Source of the DNA: Mycoplasmatota bacterium
GTDB lineage: Bacteria; Bacillota_I; Bacilli_A; RF39; UBA660
Assembly (NCBI GenBank): GCA_022774645.1
Contig: JALFKQ010000019.1
Location: forward strand, 1-34,061
Reading direction: 5' to 3'
DNA: 34,061 nucleotides
Under the pieces are notes generated by a model. The model worked only from the letters and a program-made list of their open reading frames with translations. It ran no database searches and had not been told where the DNA came from. Within the stretch, counting starts at the first letter, position 1. Each line of letters starts with the position of its first letter. This document shows, one piece after another, positions 8,583 through 16,896 of the stretch. The position numbers and the translations under genes are program-made.

Positions 8583-9269
8583 TTATTTAATACTTCTACA
8601 TATAGCAAACTTACTAACTGCTTCCTTACAACTAGGAATATCATTTAATAAATTAGCTATATGAAGAGGCAAAACTTCATTAAACTTAACTTCTAAAACC
8701 TGTTTCCCAGGTTCACTAACATCATACATAGGAACATCTTTATTAAATAGATCATAACTATATAAACCACTTTGAATATTAGAATCAAAAGTAATTCTAA
8801 CATCACTTATAGGATAAGTAAAAGCAGTCCTATGATATAAAACTATAATAGATGGTACTAAATGTTTAACTTTACTATTTGTTATAAACTCTTCAAGTAA
8901 ACCAGTAGCATTCTCTATTTCATCTATTTTACCATTTAATATTTTACTATATATGTCTTTTGAAATCAACATTTGTTCCTTTGCTGTATATGTATTATGT
9001 TTCATCTTTTTTTCTAATCTAATAAACTCATCATTATTATTATAAATTCTTATTCTATACTTTTTTCTATAAAGAACACCATCCATTTTTTCATAGTAAC
9101 TAGAAGAATCTAAATCATCAAAATATAAACTTTTTATCAAGTATGAACCATCACTATAATATGCATTTTTATCTTTTTTTAAGATAAGTGATAACTTCTG
9201 TTTAAGTACTTCAGCAGCACTATTAGATATTTTAAATTTTAACTCATGTCTATACTTATATTCTTTCAT
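8583..9269 (-). CDS. VTC-domain polyphosphate polymerase-like protein
   Basis: 228 residues forming a single VTC tunnel domain. The domain in yeast Vtc4 makes polyphosphate from ATP. Positions matching the known basic tunnel and metal site are visible: YRHELKF at the N-terminus, SLYFDD, the RxR pair R72/R74 (YRIRIY), LEKKMK (86-90), R147 and R158 (VRITFD), and E193 in LEVKF. There is no TM or signal peptide, so it is cytosolic and may pass product to a membrane partner such as DUF4956. Its ATG overlaps the TGA of cotH (ATGA), so the two are translationally coupled. Activity as a polymerase is inferred from family and residues. Confidence 0.9.
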   Translation of the reverse strand: MKEYKYRHELKFKISNSAAEVLKQKLSLILKKDKNAYYSDGSYLIKSLYFDDLDSSSYYEKMDGVLYRKKYRIRIYNNNDEFIRLEKKMKHNTYTAKEQMLISKDIYSKILNGKIDEIENATGLLEEFITNSKVKHLVPSIIVLYHRTAFTYPISDVRITFDSNIQSGLYSYDLFNKDVPMYDVSEPGKQVLEVKFNEVLPLHIANLLNDIPSCKEAVSKFAICRSIK

Positions 9270-12178
9270 TTAACACCACCAAAATATTTTTTAACATCTG
9301 CATCAGTTAATTTAAAATATGATTTAGCATACTTAATAACATAACTATTTCTATTTTTAGCAAATTTTTTCATTGCTGCAACAGATTTTTCCCAATGATT
9401 ATATGAATTTCCCCATCTTTCAGCATTTCTTTTAAATTCATCTTTGCCAATCATTTCAATAACTTCATCTATTCTTTTGTTAACATTATCATAAGACCAA
9501 GTATTTTTTAAGTTATATGATAATCGTTCTAAAAACTCTTTCTTAAATTCACTACTTTTCATTAAATTTCTAAGTAAATCAGTTGGAAAATTCCAAGCTC
9601 CCATACCAGCAATACTAGTATATTCAGTAAATGTATTTTGAGTAGTTCTAAAAAACCCAGAATCTAAATCATAAAAAATAAATTTCCATTTACCATTATC
9701 AACTTTAGGATTAGAAAAATATCTAGTGTTTAATATATCATAATTAGCAGTATATATTTCACCTACCCAAAAATCACATAAACTTTTAATATCAATTTGT
9801 TCTTTAACCTTATCATAATTAGCTTTATTACTAAGAGAATTTTTTTTAATAAAATTAATCATAGCCTTATAATTCTTATCAGTACCACTCTTAACTTCAC
9901 CATCTATTCTAAGAATACTAGTGTCTCCCTTAGTAGTTTTAACATTATAATGATTAGCCACAAAAGTTTCATCGACCTTTTCTCTTATAAAATATATACC
10001 ATTATATTTACCGTTGATATATAAAACAATTGGTTCATATGCTTGTACATCAACATCAGTATACTCATCAACAAGAGAAGTAGCTACAACATCCTTAATA
10101 ACAGTTCTTTGATCATTATATTGAAATTCATCTTGTGAACCAGTTCTAAGAACCAATGAATCAAATACAGAACTATCTAATGTATCAAATACCTTATATT
10201 TAAGTTTGGCATCTCCAAACATCTTTTTAAACTTAATCTCATAACTTTTCTTCTTATAACTCCTAGTTGATCCACCAAATAGTTTAAGACCCATATTAAG
10301 CTTAAAACCGCCACCATCCTTATCAAAATATTCAACATAACCATGTTCTAATACTTTACTATTAAGACTAGTATGAGTATTAACATTATTAAGCTTTTTA
10401 GGATTAATACTTATAGACATAACTGAAACCTTATGACTACCATCCATAATATATGAATAAGTATTAACATCACTTTTAAGCTTTCCATCTTCTTTACTCA
10501 TAATTTTTAAAACAGTAGTCTTCTTAATAGTAAGAGGACTACTGTATACTTTTGAAGCCGTTGTTGGAGTTGAACCATCAGTTGTATAATAAATTTTATT
10601 TCCAGTTAAAGCTACCGTAAATTCCTTGCCATCTTTTATTACACCACCAGAAACAGAAGCAGTTGGCAAATAAGAGATTGCCTCAGTTCCAGAATTATTT
10701 TTAGCTTTTGGAGTTGGTTTACTAAAATAATATAAACCATAATCACTACCTCTACCATAAGAATAACCATTTGGTACTTGTGAAACATACATTGAATCAA
10801 TTATACTCGAATCCTTTGTTAAATATATCGCATCATTATCTCCAAGTTTAAATCCTAAATGAGTATAACTCTTATTTGTTAGTTCAGTATTACCACTAGC
10901 CATAACTACATAATATTCACCTTTTTTAAGAGTTACATCAGGAAGATTACTCATACATACAGTATTAATATTAGTAGTTAAACAATAATTGCTTAATTTA
11001 ACATCATCTTTACCATTATTATAAAGTTCTATCCAATCATAATAATTACCACCATTTTGAGGTAAATAAGAATAATTATTATTCATAACCTCATTAATAA
11101 TAAGAGAACTTTCAACCTTTAAATATTTCTTTTGAAATGCCTTAATTCCATCAACAGTATTATTATATCCAGGAGATATTGAATTGTTCATTAAATACTT
11201 ATCTCCCTCTCTTATATAAGCCATTCCATTAGCTAAATTTTCATATTTAACTTTATCTATTACTTTACCTTTTGAGTTAGTAAGTACAACAGCACCATTC
11301 TTATTCTTTAATTTAAATCCTGTACTAAGAACACCACTAGTACTACTAACACCACTAGTATATATTAATAACACTTCACCTTTTGATAACTTAATATTAG
11401 GTAACTGCCATTTAAAACTAACAGATTCATCATTAGATAAACTATAGTTTTTAATATTGATACTCTCATCGCTTATATTCTTAATTTCAATATAACTACT
11501 ATATTCACCATTTTCATTTTTGAAATTACCTTTATTTTCAGCAAGTATTTCATTAATAACAATTTTCTTACTTTCAGAACTTTCAAGTGATTTTAAAAAT
11601 TCATTATAACCATCTTTATTATTAGCAAATCCTGGTGTTGGTTTATCTTGTATTACCCAATTACCCTTAGCATCTCTTGCCATAACAGTATTAGAATCTA
11701 AACTTACTGTCTCAATTGCATCAACTACTTTACCATTAGGTTTTAAAAGAGCAACAACCTCTCCACCAGAACTTTTTAATTTAAAATTAGTATAAAGTCC
11801 TTCCTTATTCTTTCCACTTAGATATACAACTATATATCCATTTGCAGAAATAACAGTATCAGGAAATACATACTTAACCTTAGTATTTTCATCACTAAGA
11901 CCATAATCTTTTAAATTAATATCATGATCATTACCATTATATATTTCTAAATAATCATATAAACTTCCTTCTTCATCACTAATAACACCTTTATTTGAAG
12001 ACATAATTTCATTAATAACAAGCTTATTAATAGATATATCATCACCACCAAGATCACCATGAGGAAGACTTTTCTTATTATCAGACCACATTCCAAGTAA
12101 AACAAGAACTATCATCAATAGAATACACATAATCAAAAAGCCTATATTTTTCTTAAATTTCTTAGCATTAAATCCCAT
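9266..12178 (-). CDS. CotH kinase protein with three lamin-tail domains and a chitobiase-type domain
   Basis: 970 residues. N-terminal basic region plus TM/signal (about 10-30); then three lamin-tail domains, each opening with a V/I-I-NEIM/L/V strand, at about 50-160, 205-320 and 350-490; a chitobiase/hexosaminidase C-terminal-like domain (YYTTDGSTPT, about 510-580); and a CotH kinase domain (about 590-930) with LVLRTGSQDE, IKDVVATSL, YINGKYNGIYFIREKVDE and metal-binding FYDLDSGF (835-842). CotH proteins are secreted atypical kinases; B. subtilis CotH phosphorylates spore coat proteins. Here the adhesive N-terminus suggests a cell-surface or spore-surface kinase. It ends in TGA, overlapping the VTC gene by 4 nt. 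Its ribosome site lies in a long hairpin (12183-12219). Confidence 0.92.
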   Translation of the reverse strand: MGFNAKKFKKNIGFLIMCILLMIVLVLLGMWSDNKKSLPHGDLGGDDISINKLVINEIMSSNKGVISDEEGSLYDYLEIYNGNDHDINLKDYGLSDENTKVKYVFPDTVISANGYIVVYLSGKNKEGLYTNFKLKSSGGEVVALLKPNGKVVDAIETVSLDSNTVMARDAKGNWVIQDKPTPGFANNKDGYNEFLKSLESSESKKIVINEILAENKGNFKNENGEYSSYIEIKNISDESINIKNYSLSNDESVSFKWQLPNIKLSKGEVLLIYTSGVSSTSGVLSTGFKLKNKNGAVVLTNSKGKVIDKVKYENLANGMAYIREGDKYLMNNSISPGYNNTVDGIKAFQKKYLKVESSLIINEVMNNNYSYLPQNGGNYYDWIELYNNGKDDVKLSNYCLTTNINTVCMSNLPDVTLKKGEYYVVMASGNTELTNKSYTHLGFKLGDNDAIYLTKDSSIIDSMYVSQVPNGYSYGRGSDYGLYYFSKPTPKAKNNSGTEAISYLPTASVSGGVIKDGKEFTVALTGNKIYYTTDGSTPTTASKVYSSPLTIKKTTVLKIMSKEDGKLKSDVNTYSYIMDGSHKVSVMSISINPKKLNNVNTHTSLNSKVLEHGYVEYFDKDGGGFKLNMGLKLFGGSTRSYKKKSYEIKFKKMFGDAKLKYKVFDTLDSSVFDSLVLRTGSQDEFQYNDQRTVIKDVVATSLVDEYTDVDVQAYEPIVLYINGKYNGIYFIREKVDETFVANHYNVKTTKGDTSILRIDGEVKSGTDKNYKAMINFIKKNSLSNKANYDKVKEQIDIKSLCDFWVGEIYTANYDILNTRYFSNPKVDNGKWKFIFYDLDSGFFRTTQNTFTEYTSIAGMGAWNFPTDLLRNLMKSSEFKKEFLERLSYNLKNTWSYDNVNKRIDEVIEMIGKDEFKRNAERWGNSYNHWEKSVAAMKKFAKNRNSYVIKYAKSYFKLTDADVKKYFGGVK

Positions 12179-12182
12179 AATA

Positions 12183-12219
12183 AAAACTCCTATTATAATT
12201 ATACAATAATAAGAGTTTT
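12183..12219 (-). promoter_or_regulatory. 14-bp hairpin covering the cotH ribosome site
   Basis: On the minus strand AAAACTCTTATTAT (12219-12206) pairs with ATAATAGGAGTTTT (12196-12183) over 14 bp with one G-U; the loop is 9 nt. The 3' arm contains the GGAG ribosome site of cotH, and TTTTTATT follows. It can be read as the glmS terminator, as an RNA element hiding the cotH start, or both. Two TATAAT sequences (12203-12198 and 12197-12192) also make it a candidate cotH promoter; TAGATA is 17 nt upstream of the first. Confidence 0.6.
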
Positions 12220-12264
12220 ATATCTATATTTTATAAAAAATAACACAGATTTTACATATAAATT

Positions 12265-14061
12265 TTACTCAACAGTAACACTCTTAGCAAGATTTCTAGG
12301 TTTATCAATATCACACTTTCTAAGAAGAGCAACTTCATAAGAAAGCATTTGACAAGCAACAATAATAACTAAATTTTGAATATATTCACTGGTAAGTGGT
12401 ACAACTATATCATAATCACTAATATTCTTATCAATATTAATAGATTCTTTTCTTATAGTAATTATTTTAGCACCTCTACTTTTAGCTTCAATAATATTAC
12501 TTACTGTTTTCTCATATACAGAAAATTCACTTAAAAGTGCTATAACAGGTGTATTATTTGAAAGTAATGCAATTGGCCCATGTTTAAGTTCACCTGCCGC
12601 AAAACACTCACTATGAATATAAGATATCTCTTTAAGCTTTAAACTTGCTTCATAACAAGTATAAATATCAATACCTCTTCCAATATAGTACATATCTTCA
12701 CTCTTATATATACTTTTAGCTACTGGTTTATAATCAATATTAATAACCTTTTCTACAAATATAGGTAATTTAGAAAATTCAGATAATATTTTATCAACTT
12801 CATCTTTCTTAATAATATTTTTCTTATACATATATTTAAGCATAAGTAAACTACATAAATAACTTTGACTATAATATCCCTTAGTAGTTGCTACACATAT
12901 CTCAGGTCCGGCAAGCATAGGCATAATATATTTAGCTTCTCTTGCTATAGTAGAAGTTGGTACATTAACAATCGCAAGAGTATCAATACCTTCCTCATTA
13001 CACATTCTAAGACTAGCAAGAGTATCAGCAGTTTCACCACTTTGAGATAAAAATACTACAAGCACTTCATCATCAAAATAATGATTAGAATATCTATATT
13101 CACTAGCTGCATATACATTAACATAAAAATCTTTACTAGTACAATACTTATCGCCAAAATACTTAGCAACTAATGCTGCATGATAAGCACTACCACAGCC
13201 AACAAAATCAATTCTTTTATATTTAGTTATATCAAGAACCTTATCACTAATCTTATCGTTTTCTAAATATACAGAATACAACTTTTTACTAAGTTCTATT
13301 TGATCATGTATTTCCTTAAGCATAAAATGCTTATATCCACCCTTTTGAGCACTTTCAACATCAAAATCCGCTTCAAGAATTTCTTTATCAAGTATTACAC
13401 CGTTGTAATAAATATTACACTCCTTATCTATCTCTACTATTTCCTTATCATCAAGAACAATATATTTCTTCGTATAAGGAAGTATAGCAGATATATCACT
13501 AGAAATAAAATACTCACCATCACCTATTCCAACTATTAATGGAGCATCCTTCCTAACACCATATATCTTATCTTTACCTTCAAACATTATCGCAAGAGCA
13601 TAACTACCTGTCATTTCTTCAATAGACTTCTCTATTGCTAACAACTCATTCTCACCATCATAATTAGAATCAATTAAGGCTGCTATTCTTTCACTATCAG
13701 TATCACTTACAAACTTATAATCTTTAAGTTCACTTTCAAGCATCTTGTAATTTTCAACAATACCGTTATGAGCAACAGTAACTCTTCCTACTTTATGAGG
13801 GTGACAATTTGTTTCAGTTACTTTACCATGAGTAGCCCATCTAGTATGAGCTATACCACATGTTGTATTATTAAAAATAAATTTCTTTAATTTCTCTCTT
13901 AAATTCTCTATTTTACCAATTGATTTAACAATTCTCACTTTCTTATTATCAAGAACTGCTATACCAGCAGAATCATAACCCCTATATTCTAATGTTGATA
14001 ACCCTTCAACAAGAACATCTTTAACATTCCTTTTTCCTTTATAACCTATAATTCCACACAT
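12265..14061 (-). CDS. glmS: Glutamine-fructose-6-phosphate aminotransferase
   Basis: Makes glucosamine 6-phosphate from fructose 6-phosphate and glutamine, the first committed step to UDP-GlcNAc and peptidoglycan. 598 residues, full length. The glutaminase domain starts with MCGIIGY (nucleophile Cys2) and has HTRWATHG and VAHNGIVENY. Two SIS sugar-phosphate domains follow, with VGCGSAYHA, FLSQSGETADT, GRGIDIYTCYEASLKLKEISY and the C-terminal DKPRNLAKSVTVE. AAGGAG precedes the ATG. No glmS ribozyme is seen: the 174-nt upstream region is almost pure A/T and lacks the GC-rich pseudoknot core. Its position just upstream of cotH may matter if the operon modifies GlcNAc-containing polymers. Confidence 0.97.
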   Translation of the reverse strand: MCGIIGYKGKRNVKDVLVEGLSTLEYRGYDSAGIAVLDNKKVRIVKSIGKIENLREKLKKFIFNNTTCGIAHTRWATHGKVTETNCHPHKVGRVTVAHNGIVENYKMLESELKDYKFVSDTDSERIAALIDSNYDGENELLAIEKSIEEMTGSYALAIMFEGKDKIYGVRKDAPLIVGIGDGEYFISSDISAILPYTKKYIVLDDKEIVEIDKECNIYYNGVILDKEILEADFDVESAQKGGYKHFMLKEIHDQIELSKKLYSVYLENDKISDKVLDITKYKRIDFVGCGSAYHAALVAKYFGDKYCTSKDFYVNVYAASEYRYSNHYFDDEVLVVFLSQSGETADTLASLRMCNEEGIDTLAIVNVPTSTIAREAKYIMPMLAGPEICVATTKGYYSQSYLCSLLMLKYMYKKNIIKKDEVDKILSEFSKLPIFVEKVINIDYKPVAKSIYKSEDMYYIGRGIDIYTCYEASLKLKEISYIHSECFAAGELKHGPIALLSNNTPVIALLSEFSVYEKTVSNIIEAKSRGAKIITIRKESINIDKNISDYDIVVPLTSEYIQNLVIIVACQMLSYEVALLRKCDIDKPRNLAKSVTVE

Positions 14062-14235
14062 ATAATTCTCCTTATACTTAAATTATATATTATATTTTTA
14101 GAAATTCATATCAATTTTATATTTACTTGACATAAAAAAAGTGACATTAACATATTTTTAAATTATATATATAACTTAATACTATATTATAAACAAGAAA
14201 ATAAAAAGCAAGAAATTTTTCTTGCTATAAATAAC
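14062..14235. other. AT-rich intergenic region upstream of glmS
   Basis: Holds the terminator of the upstream gene (14193-14226) and a weak candidate glmS promoter: TTGATA at 14114-14109 (minus) with TATAAT-like hexamers at 14094-14089 and 14087-14082, but spacings of 14 or 21 nt are poor. No riboswitch or ribozyme is recognisable. Confidence 0.4.
14193..14226 (-). terminator. Terminator of the dockerin/DUF6273 gene
   Basis: Minus strand AGCAAGAAA and TTTCTTGCT (14207-14226) form a 9-bp stem with a very tight loop, followed by TTTTTATTTTC. Confidence 0.8.
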
Positions 14236-15804
14236 TTATCCAATTTTAAATGCGGGAGAAACACCATAAACACGATCTGCTGAATAAGTAATATTCCAAG
14301 TTCCATCTGCTAAGACAGAAAGGAAATTTGAATAAGAACCACTAGTTGCAGTACGAAGCCACCAGACTGAGTTAGTACCATTGTACTTCTTAATAGCAGC
14401 ACTATGGTTACTTGTAGAAACTCTTTTATTAGCATAATAATCTAGTTGTCTTGTAAATGCTATAGCTCCATCACTTGTAAGTTCTTCTATATCATTAGAG
14501 TAAATCTCACTTAAAGATAATAAAAACAATTTATCAGTAGAAGTTACAGCTTCTCCTTCTTCATAATCTTTATTAGCCCCAGAAGCCACAAAAGTAGAAG
14601 CAATTTGATCTTTCACACCACTTGGAAATGCATTATAAATATCATTATTTATAAAAGTTCTCATTACAGAAGAAGGAAAACCACCTTCACTAGATATTTC
14701 ATCATTTATATTATGTGTTGTTATAATATCAGTAAACTCAAGTACAAATCCACAAGCTGTCTGTGAAAAACCTTGTGTTGAACATTCACTTGGTGTACTT
14801 TTATTTACAATTCTTACAGTATGAGTTCCATAATCACCTAAATCTATTTCTTTAGTATCCCCAACATTATATTTGTCAGTATTATTTTCTCTAACAGCAT
14901 TAACAATAGTATCCCAACTATCAGTGCTAAATGAAACAGGACTTACTTTTGGTATATATTCCCCAACTACATCCAAATTTCCAACAAAGAAAGTCTTTTG
15001 TGCATCATTAGGAGTAGTATTATCTAAATATAACCATATAAAATATATTGCTTCTTCCCCTGCTTTAATAATATCATCAGAATATATTACATTATTTTCA
15101 AGAGTAGAAAATACTGAAACATTAGTGACTGTACCATCACTGAGCACATCAATTCCTAATATTGAAGCGAGTAATCTAGATATATCTGCTATGTTTACAT
15201 TATTATTACAATCAACATCACCTAATATCATTTGAGTAGCATTTAGTTCAACTTTATTCAAAGAATAATCATGCATAATATCAATATCTTTTTTATTAAC
15301 AAATCCATCCATATTGACATCACCGAGTTGATATCCTGTATCCTTATAAAGAACTCTCTTTCTAATAGCCACTTTTAAATGATCAGCATACTTAGTTGTA
15401 AGTCTATTATAACCAACATAATCTCCACTTGGTACAAATGTTGCATCTTCTTTTAACTTAATTTTAACAGTAGAATCAAGAGTACCAGTATTTCTCACTT
15501 TAAAAATATAAGGTATCGCATTAGAATATTCAGCTTCAGTAGAATACGGATAGATACCAGCTGGAACTGTTACTCCATTTTCTACTTTTGTCCCAATTAC
15601 TTGTCCTATATTTGAATATGTACTATCACAATTTGAATCATTACAAAAACTTATTGATAAATCGCCTACATTTATAACAGTATCTTTACCATTATCAATA
15701 CTCAAAAACTTAGCATAAGTAACACCAATAAATATAACTACTAACAATGAAACAGATACTAATAATGTAATAATTTCTTTTTTAATTAATTTATCTATGT
15801 ACAT
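14236..15804 (-). CDS. Surface protein: TasA-like domain with inserted dockerin, plus DUF6273 domain
   Basis: 522 residues. A TM/signal segment (about 10-31) ends in GVTYAKF, the pattern seen in TasA/camelysin-type biofilm and spore-associated proteins, followed by the beta-rich start INVGDLSISF. Residues 159-218 are a type I dockerin: two calcium loops, D162-N164-D166-D173 and D196-D198-N200-D207, each followed by a helix. Beta-rich sequence resumes to about 290. From about 300 a DUF6273 domain runs to the end (YNVGDTKEIDLGDYG, FTDIITTHNIN, SVWWLRTATSGS, GVSPAFKIG). AAAGGT lies 8 nt before the ATG. It is monocistronic between two terminators. No cohesin partner is in the window. Function unknown; calcium-dependent surface attachment or assembly is inferred. 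Confidence 0.82.
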   Translation of the reverse strand: MYIDKLIKKEIITLLVSVSLLVVIFIGVTYAKFLSIDNGKDTVINVGDLSISFCNDSNCDSTYSNIGQVIGTKVENGVTVPAGIYPYSTEAEYSNAIPYIFKVRNTGTLDSTVKIKLKEDATFVPSGDYVGYNRLTTKYADHLKVAIRKRVLYKDTGYQLGDVNMDGFVNKKDIDIMHDYSLNKVELNATQMILGDVDCNNNVNIADISRLLASILGIDVLSDGTVTNVSVFSTLENNVIYSDDIIKAGEEAIYFIWLYLDNTTPNDAQKTFFVGNLDVVGEYIPKVSPVSFSTDSWDTIVNAVRENNTDKYNVGDTKEIDLGDYGTHTVRIVNKSTPSECSTQGFSQTACGFVLEFTDIITTHNINDEISSEGGFPSSVMRTFINNDIYNAFPSGVKDQIASTFVASGANKDYEEGEAVTSTDKLFLLSLSEIYSNDIEELTSDGAIAFTRQLDYYANKRVSTSNHSAAIKKYNGTNSVWWLRTATSGSYSNFLSVLADGTWNITYSADRVYGVSPAFKIG

Positions 15805-15856
15805 ATCAATTACCTTTCTATTATCTAAAAATATAATATCATAAATGATAAATTAT

Positions 15857-15885
15857 TGCAATTTAAAAAAGGCATAAGCCTTTTT
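15857..15885 (-). terminator. Terminator of gap
   Basis: Minus strand AAAAAGGC-TTAT-GCCTTTTT (15885-15866), an 8-bp stem that begins inside the gap stop codon and continues into TTAAATT. Ends the udk-like/gap transcript. Confidence 0.85.
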
Positions 15886-16879
15886 ACATAAACAACTTCA
15901 TAGTTCTAATCATTTGAGCAGTATAACCTACTTCATTATCATACCAAGCAACTACTTTTAATAATTGTTTTCCATCTTCTTCAATTATATTTGTAAGAAG
16001 ACCATCAACAGTTGCTCCTACTTCTTCTCCAATAATATCTGAGCTTACTATTGGATCTTCTGTATATTTTAAAACCTTACTTTGATTAGATTTAAACATA
16101 TTATTAACATCTTCTTTTGTAGTATTCTTTTCAAGTTCTACTGTTACATCAATAACAGAACCATCTCCTGTTGGAACTCTAAATGCAAGTCCATCAAGTT
16201 TACCATTTAATTCAGGTATAACTTTTCCTATTTGAGATGCAGCTCCAGTACTAGTTGGAATAATATTTAAAGATGCAGCTCTTCCTCTTCTAGCTTTAAT
16301 ACCCTTTTTATGAGGTATATCAAGTGTTTCTTGATCATTAGTCATAGCATGAACAGTTGTCATAAATCCTTTTCTTATTCCATATTTATCATTTACAAGT
16401 TTAAGTACTGGTGCTAAACAATTAGTAGTACAACTTGCTGCACTAATTACTTTATCATTTAAACTTAAAATTTCATCATTAACACCATATACAATAGTTT
16501 TAACTTCATCCTTAGCAGGAGCACTGATAATAACATGTTTTGCTCCAGCATCTAAGTGTGCTTGACATTTTTCAGCAGAAGTAAATACTCCTGTACATTC
16601 TAAAACTACATCAACATTTAATTCTCTCCAAGGCAATTTAGAAGGATCACTCTCAGCATATACTTTAATTCTTCTTCCCTTTACAAATAATTCGTCTTCA
16701 TCAAAACTAACCTTGCTTTTATTAGTTCTATGAACAGAATCATATTTATAAAGATATGCAAGTTGTAGAGGATCAGTTAAATCATTAATTGCTACTACTT
16801 CTATATCCTTATCATTTTCAAGTAATCTAAGTGCTGTTCTGCCTATTCTTCCAAATCCATTAATTGCTATTCTTAACAT
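15884..16879 (-). CDS. gap: Glyceraldehyde-3-phosphate dehydrogenase, type I
   Basis: Oxidises glyceraldehyde 3-phosphate to 1,3-bisphosphoglycerate with NAD. 331 residues, full length. Rossmann start INGFGRIGR; INDLTD with the Asp expected for NAD preference; catalytic C150 in SCTTNCLAPV; HAMTNDQETLD; the phosphate-site GRAASLNIIPTSTGAA; and the C-terminal AWYDNEVGYTAQM. GGAGAG is upstream of the ATG. It lies 17 nt downstream of the TGS/uridine kinase gene, so the two are probably co-transcribed; it is not grouped with pgk and tpiA as in many Bacillota. Confidence 0.97.
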   Translation of the reverse strand: MLRIAINGFGRIGRTALRLLENDKDIEVVAINDLTDPLQLAYLYKYDSVHRTNKSKVSFDEDELFVKGRRIKVYAESDPSKLPWRELNVDVVLECTGVFTSAEKCQAHLDAGAKHVIISAPAKDEVKTIVYGVNDEILSLNDKVISAASCTTNCLAPVLKLVNDKYGIRKGFMTTVHAMTNDQETLDIPHKKGIKARRGRAASLNIIPTSTGAASQIGKVIPELNGKLDGLAFRVPTGDGSVIDVTVELEKNTTKEDVNNMFKSNQSKVLKYTEDPIVSSDIIGEEVGATVDGLLTNIIEEDGKQLLKVVAWYDNEVGYTAQMIRTMKLFM

Positions 16880-16896
16880 ATATTCTTCTCTCCTTT

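Noticed and set aside
14062-14235. glmS ribozyme, common upstream of glmS in Gram-positives
   Set aside because: The region is nearly all A/T and lacks the conserved GC-containing core and pairing.
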